NCBI GenBank assembly: GCA_033721915.1
Contig: JAWWAC010000014.1
Coordinates: forward strand, 1-58,749
Length of the DNA: 58,749 nt
Direction of reading: 5' to 3'
DNA from: REBR01 sp033721915
Lineage (GTDB): Bacteria > Pseudomonadota > Gammaproteobacteria > Pseudomonadales > Oleiphilaceae
Shown: positions 34,329 to 41,981 of the stretch, in pieces
How positions within the stretch are numbered: the stretch's first letter is position 1
Layout: each line of letters starts with the position of its first letter
Position numbers and translations under genes: made by a program
The notes under the pieces: model-generated
Databases searched by the model: none
Told to the model about the DNA's origin: nothing
What the model saw: the letters and a program-made list of their open reading frames with translations, nothing else

Positions 34329-35267
34329 ATGACCCTGAAATCCCCCCTGACAGCAGCCCGCCCCCTACTCGTTCTGCTACTCACCACCCTGGTCCTCAGC
34401 GCCTGCTCCAAAGAAGGCCTCTACCAGATGGCCATGGACCGGGAAAAAAGCCAGGCCGGACTCGAGTCCCGTGAAATGACCATCAACGGCATGGACATCG
34501 CCTACCTGGAAAGCGAACGCCGTGAAGGACAGGACAGCCTGGTACTGGTCCACGGCTTCGGCGCCAACAACCTCAACTGGCTGCGCATGGCCCGACACCT
34601 CAAAGACCACTACCACATCATCGCCCCCGACCTCCCGGGCCACGGCCAGAGCACACAGGACCCCGAACTCAACTACAGCATCGACAGCCAGGTGGACAAC
34701 CTCGCCGCCCTGCTCGACCAGCTGGACGTGGACTCCGCCCACCTGGCCGGCAACTCCATGGGCGGCGCCATCGTGGCCATGTTCGGCGCCGCCCACCCGG
34801 AGCGCACACGGAGCCTCGCACTGCTCAACCCCGCCGGCATACAGGAACACCCCTCCGAACTGGACCAGCGCCTGGAAGACGGGGAAAACCCACTGGTGGT
34901 GAACGACCCCGATGACTACAGCCAGCTGCTGGACTTCGTCATGGAAGAGCGCCCCTTCATCCCCTGGCCCATCTCCTCCGTCATGGCCGAAAAAGCCGCC
35001 GCCAACCAGGACATCAACCGCAAGATCTTCCAGGACATCCGTGGTGGCTCCAGTGAAGACTTCCGCGAACACCTCACCCGCATACAGGCCCCCACACTGA
35101 TCCTCTGGGGCGCCCGTGACCGGGTACTGAATGCCGCCAATGCCGAGGTATTCGACTCACTGATCCCCGACAGCCGCGTGGTGATCTTCGACGACATCGG
35201 CCATGTACCCATGATCGAGGCCCCTGAGCGCACGGCCAAAGCGATCCACAGCATCACCGGCCAGTAA
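34329..35267 (+). CDS. Lipoprotein alpha/beta hydrolase
   Basis: A 312-residue alpha/beta-hydrolase anchored as a lipoprotein (lipobox LSAC, Cys26). The oxyanion segment is HGFGANNLNW (75-84). The nucleophile is Ser143 in GNSMGG, the acid Asp264 in GARDRVL, and the base His292 in DIGHVP. Family members hydrolyse esters, lipids or amides; the substrate cannot be inferred. It stands alone between the palindrome cluster and a bidirectional terminator. The upstream spacer has no strong promoter match. Confidence 0.87.
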   Translation: MTLKSPLTAARPLLVLLLTTLVLSACSKEGLYQMAMDREKSQAGLESREMTINGMDIAYLESERREGQDSLVLVHGFGANNLNWLRMARHLKDHYHIIAPDLPGHGQSTQDPELNYSIDSQVDNLAALLDQLDVDSAHLAGNSMGGAIVAMFGAAHPERTRSLALLNPAGIQEHPSELDQRLEDGENPLVVNDPDDYSQLLDFVMEERPFIPWPISSVMAEKAAANQDINRKIFQDIRGGSSEDFREHLTRIQAPTLILWGARDRVLNAANAEVFDSLIPDSRVVIFDDIGHVPMIEAPERTAKAIHSITGQ

Positions 35268-35291
35268 GCCCTTTCACGAAATGACAGCCAT

Positions 35292-35321
35292 AAAAAAACC
35301 CGCCACGAAGGCGGGTTTTTT
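35292..35321. terminator. Bidirectional intrinsic terminator
   Basis: AAAAAACCCGCC, five-base loop, GGCGGGTTTTTT: usable on both strands. It ends the hydrolase gene (25 bases before) on plus and the small lipoprotein gene (25 bases after) on minus. Confidence 0.92.
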
Positions 35322-35345
35322 GTCATCTTCAATCGCTAATCAAAA

Positions 35346-35591
35346 TCAGAAATTGTCGATAAACGTCTGCGTGACCGCAGTATCGTCGTCGGTAAACTCA
35401 CGGTCGTTAATCGACACGGGTTCACCAAAGGCGTCTTCACTGAGCAGATCCTGCGCCAGTGACTGTGCGGACTGCGGCTGCAGAACGTCACCATCATCCA
35501 CATCTGCAACGGTCAGGTTGGCATTGTCGGAACAACCGGCCAGAGCCATACCCAATACAGACGCCAGGATCAATCGCTTGAGATTTTGCAT
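35346..35591 (-). CDS. Small lipoprotein downstream of the DUF4331 gene
   Basis: Not recognised. An 81-residue lipoprotein with a typical signal and lipobox ALAGC (Cys20). The mature part of 62 residues is acidic, rich in Asp, Gln and Ser, with no cysteine besides the anchor. It starts 25 bases after the DUF4331 stop with no terminator between, so the two are likely cotranscribed and under the same ECF promoter. It may be a membrane partner for the DUF4331 protein; that rests on position only. Confidence 0.7.
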   Translation of the reverse strand: MQNLKRLILASVLGMALAGCSDNANLTVADVDDGDVLQPQSAQSLAQDLLSEDAFGEPVSINDREFTDDDTAVTQTFIDNF

Positions 35592-35616
35592 GATCAGGGT
35601 CCTTAATGTTGACAGG

Positions 35617-37185
35617 TTACTGGTTCGGTGAACCCGGAATCGGTGTGCCCAGGTACGGGAATCGATTCAGCAGGATGGTGCGATCAACCACTGCGCCATC
35701 GGTAATTTCAAAGCCACCATTGGGGTCATTTTCACCAAACTGAGGCAGGATGGCACCAATCACCACTCGCAGCTCGATATCCACCACGTCATCCACCGGG
35801 CGACGACCGTTGGGGAAGCCACTGAGATCACCACCCAGGAGACCCAGGTCATTCTGCTGGGCGACATCCGAGTTGGCCGGAGCGACAGCCGTGTTCAGTC
35901 GCAGCATTTCAGTGAGGCCGTTACTGACCGGCTTGTTGGAGAAGATGATGGTGTCATTGCTATCACGCAGTGTCAGGCCGGTCAGGAAGCTGGCAATAAT
36001 ATCCACCCGGGGGAAGACATTGGGCTCTGCCACAGCGCCACCCGTTACGATGCTAAGCAGCTTAGGCAAAGTGGGGTTGGTCACATAAGGCGCAAAGTTG
36101 ACCGCGTCGTTGACGGGCTCACTGTGGTTGAACTTGTCCTTGTCTTTGAGACCAATCACCACCTCATTCACCAGTGGCATGCCCAGACGGGAGACCTGGG
36201 TAAAGGCACCGCCCTTGATGGACGCCTTCTGACCCATGGTGGAGGCATCAAACGCCTTGTCAGTAGGCTCAGGGTTGATGATCTCCGCCTGACGGACACT
36301 GGCGGTGGTCCAGCCACCGATCACAGGCTCTTCACCGGCATCAGCAGAAGTCCTGGCAGGGCCGTTCACACAATCGATCGGCATTTCAACGGCAATGGAT
36401 GTCACATTGGAGTCATTCAGCTCATTGAGCCCCTGATCCCTGGCACCGCCTGGATTGGAGATATTCACCAGGTCAAAGACCTCTCCCAGATTCACAGAGA
36501 AAGCCTCCTGGCGCTGACCCACAAAGACCCGGCCGTTGGTGGCACAGTTGGCAACCGAGAACTCATAGATAAACTGGTCCGCATAATCCGCGTACTGGGG
36601 AATGGAGCGGTTACCAATGTTATCCATGGCCTTGCGGAAAGTCGTTCCGCCCTGGGTCACGTTGGTAGCGGTATTCACCGCACCGGTGCGACGGTCGCCC
36701 TGGATGACTTTCAGGGTATAGGTCTGACGGGTGGCAATGGCATCGTCACCGGTAAAGGGTGTGGAGCTGGTATCCGCACCAGGACCAAATTCACCGGCGT
36801 TTTTCAGGGGCACGGAAACCGTGGTGCCGCCCACGTCGAGTGCGATGTCCTGATTCACATCCGTGAAATCAAACTGAAGCGTCAGGTCTTCAACGCCATC
36901 GGCAGTATTGTCGATATGGATTTCATAAATAGCATCGTCATCCATGTCGAAATAGTTCGGACCGCCATAAGCCGCCTGCAGAGGCTGGTAGTTGGCAATC
37001 AGGGTGACGAAATCTTCCCGGCCGGTCTCATAACTGCGGAACATATAAAAGTCAGTACCGTCGACCTTGGGCTTTTCCGTAATAAACGGCGCCTCACGGT
37101 GACTGGAGGCCTGGACCATGGCGGTGGACAGGCAAAGCCCGGCTACCGCGGTAGCCAGGGCGGCGCGCTGGAATGTGGTTTTCAT
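35617..37185 (-). CDS. Secreted DUF4331 protein
   Basis: A 522-residue exported protein. A Sec signal peptide (MKTTFQRAALATAVAGLCLSTAMVQA) is followed by SSHREAPFITEKPKVDGTDFYMFRSYE, the hallmark N-terminus of DUF4331. The middle has FGPGADTSSTPFTGDDA and QTYTLKVIQGDRR. The end has DVVDIELRV and LLNRFPYLGTPIPG, also family-typical. Biochemical function is unknown. Start at ATG 37185 with AGAGGG upstream; GTG/ATG further upstream is out of line with the signal peptide. Divergent from an ECF sigma/RskA pair, with a matching promoter-like motif upstream of both. Confidence 0.9.
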   Translation of the reverse strand: MKTTFQRAALATAVAGLCLSTAMVQASSHREAPFITEKPKVDGTDFYMFRSYETGREDFVTLIANYQPLQAAYGGPNYFDMDDDAIYEIHIDNTADGVEDLTLQFDFTDVNQDIALDVGGTTVSVPLKNAGEFGPGADTSSTPFTGDDAIATRQTYTLKVIQGDRRTGAVNTATNVTQGGTTFRKAMDNIGNRSIPQYADYADQFIYEFSVANCATNGRVFVGQRQEAFSVNLGEVFDLVNISNPGGARDQGLNELNDSNVTSIAVEMPIDCVNGPARTSADAGEEPVIGGWTTASVRQAEIINPEPTDKAFDASTMGQKASIKGGAFTQVSRLGMPLVNEVVIGLKDKDKFNHSEPVNDAVNFAPYVTNPTLPKLLSIVTGGAVAEPNVFPRVDIIASFLTGLTLRDSNDTIIFSNKPVSNGLTEMLRLNTAVAPANSDVAQQNDLGLLGGDLSGFPNGRRPVDDVVDIELRVVIGAILPQFGENDPNGGFEITDGAVVDRTILLNRFPYLGTPIPGSPNQ

Positions 37186-37236
37186 TGCTAAACCCTCTGG
37201 TTTGGTTGTTCTCGATTTTTTCGCTTCACCCAAGCC

Positions 37237-37262
37237 TACGGCTTCCTGGATGCGGCAGATGC
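37237..37262 (-). promoter_or_regulatory. Candidate ECF promoter for the DUF4331 gene
   Basis: Minus strand: GCATCT (37262-37257), 16-base spacer, CGTA (37240-37237), 51 bases before the DUF4331 ATG. Same layout as the element in front of the divergent sigma gene. Confidence 0.5.
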
Positions 37263-37411
37263 AAAGAAAACATTAATTCTGCCATTTGCTTCTCACTGAA
37301 CCACTCTAGCCTGAATATCGCTTCCCTACCTAATTCGCTATCGAAGCCGAACCGGAATAGCTGCTATATTGTGGGCTTCTTGACGGAACACAACTTCCCG
37401 CAACCCTGCCC

Positions 37412-37437
37412 GCATCCGGGGACGCCGTTAACCCGTA
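37412..37437 (+). promoter_or_regulatory. Candidate autoregulatory ECF promoter for sigma 2
   Basis: GCATCC (37412-37417), 16-base spacer, CGTA (37434-37437), 45 bases before the sigma ATG. ECF sigma factors commonly control their own gene. The CGT-type -10 is usual for the group. The 297-base divergent spacer (37186-37482) contains nothing else identified. Confidence 0.5.
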
Positions 37438-37482
37438 CCTGATTCGAGTGATCGGGTAGAGACCATTACCGGAGTGATCACT

Positions 37483-38037
37483 ATGAAGCAGCAACAGAGT
37501 CAGGACGACCTGATCGGTCTGCTCGGTGCCGTGGCACAGAAAGACCATCACGCCTTTCAGAGACTCTATGCGCAGGTGTCAGGGCGCATGTTCGGGCTCT
37601 GCCGCAAGCTGACCGGCCAACAGGAACTGGCTGAAGAGGCACTGCAGGACAGTTTCATAAGGATCTGGCACCACGCCGGTGAATACCACAGTGAACGTGG
37701 TTCGCCACTGAGCTGGATGATGACCATTGCCCGCTACCGGACACTGGATCTGATCCGCTCACGGAAGGTGCACCAGGGCGCTTCCAATGAGGTCATTGAC
37801 TACATGGAAGACGGCCGTGCCGGTCCCCTGGAGGAGTCCCTGATGGAAGACGGTAACGCGGCCCTGCGGGGCTGCCTGGAAGAGCTGAGCCCGCAGCAGC
37901 GGGACTCGGTGCTCCTGTCTTACTACCGGGGTTTTACCCATGAAGAGCTGGCCGAGATGCTGAACACCCCAATGGGCACGGTGAAAAGCTGGATACGCCG
38001 TGGCCTTCTGGCCATCAGGAGATGCCTGGAGCGATGA
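37483..38037 (+). CDS. ECF sigma factor 2 (SigK-like)
   Basis: A 184-residue ECF sigma factor. Region 2 is FQRLYAQVSGRMFGLCRKLTGQQELAEEALQDSFIRIW (about 28-65). Region 4 is LSPQQRDSVLLSYYRGFTHEELAEMLNTPMGTVKSWIRRGLLAIRRCLE (about 134-183). Start at ATG 37483 with GGAG eight bases before it. The stop overlaps the anti-sigma ATG (ATGA). Pairing with an RskA-type anti-sigma places it near the SigK group. Likely target: the divergent DUF4331 operon. Confidence 0.9.
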   Translation: MKQQQSQDDLIGLLGAVAQKDHHAFQRLYAQVSGRMFGLCRKLTGQQELAEEALQDSFIRIWHHAGEYHSERGSPLSWMMTIARYRTLDLIRSRKVHQGASNEVIDYMEDGRAGPLEESLMEDGNAALRGCLEELSPQQRDSVLLSYYRGFTHEELAEMLNTPMGTVKSWIRRGLLAIRRCLER

Positions 38038-38747
38038 AGAAAACACCTGAACGCGTCGAACAACTGGCCGCCGCGTACGTCCTGGGCACCCTGGAGGGCC
38101 CGGCCCGCCGCCGTTTCCAGCGCTGGATGATGGAATCCGCCAGCGTACGGCGCGAGGTCTGGTTCTGGGAGGAGAAGCTCAGCGAACTGGCCCATGTCAT
38201 CCCCCCGGAAGAACCCCCGGCCCGGGTCTGGCAGGCGCTGGAAAAGCGTCTGTGGCCGGAAACCGCGCCCAACCCCTCAGCCGGCAGCCGACTGTCGGCC
38301 TGGCTGATGCCTGGCTGGAGCCTGTTGGCCACCGCCGCTGCACTGGTGCTGGCCGTGATACTGGTGCAGCAGCCGGAGCCGGAGCCTGAGACGCCCTGGT
38401 CCGCCATGGCCGGTGCCATTGTGGAAGAGGATGTGGAAGAGCCCCTGTGGCTGGTGAGTGAAGACAGCCGCAGCCAGCGCCTGCATCTGCGCCCCGTGGC
38501 CGCACAGGCCCCGCAGCCGGACAAGGACTATGAGCTCTGGGTGGTGCCGGAAGACGGCAGCAGCCCCATTTCACTGGGTGTGATCCCGGTGAGCGAGGAC
38601 CGCTACCAGATCCAGCTGACGCCGGAAGTGCGGGAAGCACTGGAGCGCAGCCGCACGCTGGCCATCAGCCTGGAACCGGAAGGCGGCTCCCCCAGCGGCG
38701 CTCCCACGGGCCCCATACTCCACGTCACAAGGATGTACGACCTCTGA
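38034..38747 (+). CDS. RskA-type anti-sigma factor
   Basis: A 237-residue membrane anti-sigma factor. The N-terminal cytoplasmic domain (1-90) has no zinc motif. One transmembrane helix follows (about 98-116, WSLLATAAALVLAVILVQQ). The periplasmic RskA domain contains YELWVVPEDGSSPISLGVIPV and AISLEPEGGSPSGAPTGPILH, which are characteristic. Translated by overlap with the sigma gene. In mycobacteria RskA is cut by regulated proteolysis in response to redox change; whether that applies here is unknown. Confidence 0.88.
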   Translation: MKKTPERVEQLAAAYVLGTLEGPARRRFQRWMMESASVRREVWFWEEKLSELAHVIPPEEPPARVWQALEKRLWPETAPNPSAGSRLSAWLMPGWSLLATAAALVLAVILVQQPEPEPETPWSAMAGAIVEEDVEEPLWLVSEDSRSQRLHLRPVAAQAPQPDKDYELWVVPEDGSSPISLGVIPVSEDRYQIQLTPEVREALERSRTLAISLEPEGGSPSGAPTGPILHVTRMYDL

Positions 38748-38752
38748 TCCCC

Positions 38753-38780
38753 CGCCCCGGCCAATGCCGGGGCTTTTTTT
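38753..38780 (+). terminator. Intrinsic terminator of the sigma 2/anti-sigma operon
   Basis: GCCCCGGC, four-base loop, GCCGGGGC, then seven T residues, six bases after the anti-sigma stop. Confidence 0.9.
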
Positions 38781-38792
38781 GATGCCTGTCCC

Positions 38793-40553
38793 TCAGAAAC
38801 TCGTCCTGCCCCGCACCAGAAACTGCACCGAATCAATGCTTTCATCCCCGTCCAGTGGAAACGCCATATCCAGATGCAGCATGCGGTTCACCTCAAAGCG
38901 GCTGGAGGCCACCCTCAATCCCACGCCCACATTGCGCAGCAGCCCCCGGTCCGGCGCCGGCTTCCCTTCCGCCGGCGCCACTTTGCGGCCGTCACTGAAC
39001 CAGGCACGACCTGCGTCCACAAAGGCCACGCCACCGAGCCGGAACAGTCGCCAGGGGTGTATGTCGGAGAAATAGCGTTTCTCCAGGGTTACCAGTGCAC
39101 TGCGATCCCCCACCTGGTAACGCAGCGGGTAGCCCCGCAGGCCATTGTCGCCCCCCAGTGTCAGCTGCTCATCCCGGGTCAGGTTGCGTGCGGCGGACAG
39201 GCGCATCTGCACAAACCAGCTGGTGGCCCTGTTATCGCCGCCGTGGAAATAACGGGCACTGAGGTGCCCCAGCAGACTCTCGAAACGGTTTTCCTCCAGG
39301 TCGTAGCGACCCTCCTGGCGCAGCTCGTAATCGGCAAAGCGTGTGTCGGTGGACAGCAGTGAATCACTGTACCGGTTCTCCAGTATCAGCTGCTCGTCGC
39401 TGGCACCGAAGTCCGGGCTGGAGTAGCCGATTTCAGTACGGAACAGGATGCCGTCCCGCACGTCCTCCACCCGCTGTATCTGGGTGAGGTTGACGGTCTC
39501 GTGGAATCGGTTCTGCTCGTACTCAAAGCCCAGGAAGGGAAAACTCAGTGTGCGGTCTTCCGGCAGTGGTGAAGGCGGTGTTTCGCCGGGCACGGTGTCA
39601 AAACGGTCACGGCGGTAGCGGTAACCCGCCAGAAGGCGCCGGTCACTGTGGGTGGTGGTGGCCAGATTCAGCCCGCCACGCACCGTCGCCTCCTCCAGAT
39701 CCCGGGCGAAGCGGTTGATGGCGTTGCCCCCCACGAAGAGCTCGTCCTCACGCTGGTTGTCGCGGACGGACAGCGCCAGTGCCCAGGGCGCCCCCTGACG
39801 GTAAAAGGGCCGTTCCAGCGAGGCGGCCCGCTCACGGCCATCGCTGCTGTCCGTGTAGGCCAGACCGCCCTGCCAGTGAGTGCTGAACAGGTTCGGGTCC
39901 TGATAGCGCAGACCCACTTCGGTGCGGGCCTGGTCGCTGGTGCGGGAGAAAGACAGGCCCTTGCCGGTACCGAGAAAGTTTTCGTCCGAGAGCCCCACCT
40001 GGGTGCTGTTCTCCCCACCGGAGCGGGAAAACCCCAGTGTGGGCAGCAGGGTCCAGGTATCCCGTGTCACCACCGCCACATCCACCCGGTTGCCACAGAC
40101 CCGGTAAGGGCGCACCCAGGCATCCACCAGGTAGTCCCGCCCGCGCAGTGCCCTTTCGGACTCTTCAAGACGACGGGCCTCATAGGGCTCTCCGGGCTCG
40201 AACACAAGCTGTGCCCGGATGGCCCCCTTGCGGGTGGGTATATTGAGAAAGTTCACGGTGCGATGGAAAACCCCGTCCTGGTCCGGGTCCCAGGTATTGA
40301 AGATCGGCTGCACCAGGACACGTACCTCCCCCACCACCGCGTCCTCCGGAATCAGCAGCCGTGGCACCCGCTCCAGCTGGCTCTCCGGCCGGTCAAAATT
40401 CACCGCCTCCGGCGGATGCTCCGAATAAAGACAGGCCCCCTCCACCGGCCCGGTCTCCTCCTGCGCCATGGCGCAAAACGGCAACCACAACAGCACGAGC
40501 CCGGCCAGACGGGCAATTTGAATGACTGGATGCCTGTGTATCAACGCTGCCAT
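38793..40553 (-). CDS. Omp85-superfamily outer-membrane protein (BamA/TamA-like)
   Basis: A 586-residue outer-membrane protein with a signal peptide (LAGLVLLWLPFCAMA). A short POTRA-like region comes first (about 80-165: ESERALRGRDYLVDAWVRPYRVCGNRVDVAVVTRDTW). A 16-strand-type barrel follows, containing the conserved LRGY element (GDNGLRGYPLRY, ~500) and a terminal Phe (LVRGRTSF). Much shorter than BamA (~800) because only one or so POTRA is present, so it is not the main assembly factor. A role in exporting or inserting particular proteins or lipids is possible. Nearby genes do not identify a client. Start at ATG 40553. Confidence 0.82.
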   Translation of the reverse strand: MAALIHRHPVIQIARLAGLVLLWLPFCAMAQEETGPVEGACLYSEHPPEAVNFDRPESQLERVPRLLIPEDAVVGEVRVLVQPIFNTWDPDQDGVFHRTVNFLNIPTRKGAIRAQLVFEPGEPYEARRLEESERALRGRDYLVDAWVRPYRVCGNRVDVAVVTRDTWTLLPTLGFSRSGGENSTQVGLSDENFLGTGKGLSFSRTSDQARTEVGLRYQDPNLFSTHWQGGLAYTDSSDGRERAASLERPFYRQGAPWALALSVRDNQREDELFVGGNAINRFARDLEEATVRGGLNLATTTHSDRRLLAGYRYRRDRFDTVPGETPPSPLPEDRTLSFPFLGFEYEQNRFHETVNLTQIQRVEDVRDGILFRTEIGYSSPDFGASDEQLILENRYSDSLLSTDTRFADYELRQEGRYDLEENRFESLLGHLSARYFHGGDNRATSWFVQMRLSAARNLTRDEQLTLGGDNGLRGYPLRYQVGDRSALVTLEKRYFSDIHPWRLFRLGGVAFVDAGRAWFSDGRKVAPAEGKPAPDRGLLRNVGVGLRVASSRFEVNRMLHLDMAFPLDGDESIDSVQFLVRGRTSF

Positions 40554-40562
40554 CTCACCAGA

Positions 40563-40982
40563 CTAGCTCAGGATAAGATGCCACACCGACAAAGCCGCCA
40601 TGGCCATCAGCATCAGGCCACCGATCAGGAACAGCATGAAGCGCCGTGGCACGTAGTTGGAACCCAGGTGCACCCAGGCGTGGGCGCAGCGGCTGAGCAC
40701 AAAGCCCCAGGCCAGTACCAGTGTCGCCAGGCCCACCGCCTCCAGGCTGTGCAGCACCAGACAGAGTACGTAGAACAGCACCGGCCCTTCAAACTGATTG
40801 GCCACGCTGTTGGAGGCCTGCCGCACCTCCGGCGGCCAGTGCCGGTTATCCAGTGCCGCCTTGCGGTGGTCCACCTGCCCGGCCCTGAAGGCCCTGGCAC
40901 GGCGGGCGCCGAGTACCATGTAGACCACCAGTGTGAGTATGACCTGGGCCAGTACTGGCCACAAAATCAGATTCGGGCTCAT
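40563..40982 (-). CDS. MAPEG-family membrane protein
   Basis: A 139-residue protein with four hydrophobic helices, typical of membrane-associated proteins in eicosanoid and glutathione metabolism. The MAPEG-like pattern is seen in RQASNSVANQFEGPVLFYVLCLVL (about 55-80) and AHAWVHLGSNYVPRRF. Bacterial members are mostly uncharacterised; some have glutathione transferase or peroxidase activity. It sits 9 bases upstream of the Omp85-like gene, so the two are probably cotranscribed. Confidence 0.8.
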   Translation of the reverse strand: MSPNLILWPVLAQVILTLVVYMVLGARRARAFRAGQVDHRKAALDNRHWPPEVRQASNSVANQFEGPVLFYVLCLVLHSLEAVGLATLVLAWGFVLSRCAHAWVHLGSNYVPRRFMLFLIGGLMLMAMAALSVWHLILS

Positions 40983-41057
40983 AGTGCGCTCCTTGCGTAT
41001 GGGTTAGAGGGTGCCGCCAGTCGCCCGCCTTTTGCCCGGTAAAGGCCTGACGGCGTT

Positions 41058-41081
41058 CTAGTGTCCCGGACGGGACACTAG
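41058..41081. repeat. Perfect inverted repeat at the crotonase stop codon
   Basis: CTAGTGTCCCG (41058-41068), two bases, CGGGACACTAG (41071-41081). It covers the stop of the crotonase gene. No T-run follows on the minus strand, so it is not a standard terminator, though it could stall or protect the transcript. Confidence 0.55.
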
Positions 41082-41863
41082 TCACGGCTGAACTGGCCGT
41101 GTTTGCCCTCGCCGCCGGCAAAGCGGCCGGCGCCGGAGAGGGTTTCACCGGAGTTGAGGGTGGCCTTGCCACCCCGGAATTCCGCCGCAATGGCCTGCTC
41201 CTCGCTCATGCCCCATTGGGCCAGTGCGCTGAACCGGTCATTACGCAGACAGGTCTGTGGGAACCTGGCCAAATCCCGGGCCAGATCCACGGCCCCCTGC
41301 AGTGCCTGCCCCTGCGCCACCAGCCGGTTGGCCAGCCCCATCTCCCTGGCCTCACGGGCGTCAACGGCACGCCCGGTGAGGATCATGTCCATGGCGTGGC
41401 TCATGCCGATCAGCCGTGGCAGTCGCACCGTGCCGCCGTCGATCAGGGGCACACCAAAGCGGCGGCAGAAGACCCCGAACACCGCCGTCTCGTCCGCCAC
41501 CCGCATATCACACCAGGCCGCCAGCTCAAGGCCTCCGGCCACGCAGTAACCGCTGACCGCGGCGATCACCGGCTTGCTCAGGCTCATGCGTGACGGGCCC
41601 ATGGGGCCGTCCCCCTCCTCGTGAATGGGGTTCATCCAGTCCGGATCGTTGCTGGCCACGGCCTTGAGGTCGGCACCGGCGCAGAAGTTGCCACCGGCAC
41701 CGGTGAGTATGGCCACGGACAGTTCCGGGTCCGACTCGAATTCCCGGAATGCTTCCGCCAGGGCCCTGGAGGTGGGGCCGTTGACGGCGTTGCGGGCCTC
41801 GGGGCGGTTGATGGTGATGATCATCAACGGGGACTGGCGTTCAACCAGGACGAGCTCGGACAT
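41078..41863 (-). CDS. Crotonase / enoyl-CoA hydratase-isomerase family protein
   Basis: A 261-residue crotonase-fold enzyme. The oxyanion-hole motifs are NFCAGADLKAVA (59-70) and the SGYCVAGGLELAAWCD stretch (104-119). Glu113 aligns with the first catalytic Glu of enoyl-CoA hydratase. At the position of the second catalytic Glu the sequence reads FGVFCRRFG, with Cys133, so classical hydratase chemistry is doubtful and isomerase or another crotonase activity is likely. ATG 41863 follows GGAGAGG. Gene stands alone; the substrate is unknown. Confidence 0.85.
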   Translation of the reverse strand: MSELVLVERQSPLMIITINRPEARNAVNGPTSRALAEAFREFESDPELSVAILTGAGGNFCAGADLKAVASNDPDWMNPIHEEGDGPMGPSRMSLSKPVIAAVSGYCVAGGLELAAWCDMRVADETAVFGVFCRRFGVPLIDGGTVRLPRLIGMSHAMDMILTGRAVDAREAREMGLANRLVAQGQALQGAVDLARDLARFPQTCLRNDRFSALAQWGMSEEQAIAAEFRGGKATLNSGETLSGAGRFAGGEGKHGQFSRD

Positions 41864-41981
41864 GGTGCCTCTCCGGTGAGTGGTGCGAATAGTGACGGTG
41901 AGAGCCATCATAGCGCTGCAACAGGCGCTCTGTCTTCACACCAGCCAGCATCCGCCCCTTCACTGCGGGCAGGTAATCAGG

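Noticed and set aside
36124..37191. 355-codon open frame antisense to the DUF4331 gene
   Set aside because: It lies inside a well-supported gene with a signal peptide and family motifs; its own translation has no recognised features.
39648..41042. 464-codon plus-strand frame across the Omp85-like and MAPEG genes
   Set aside because: It spans two genes on the other strand and has the Gln/His/Pro-rich composition of a shadow frame.
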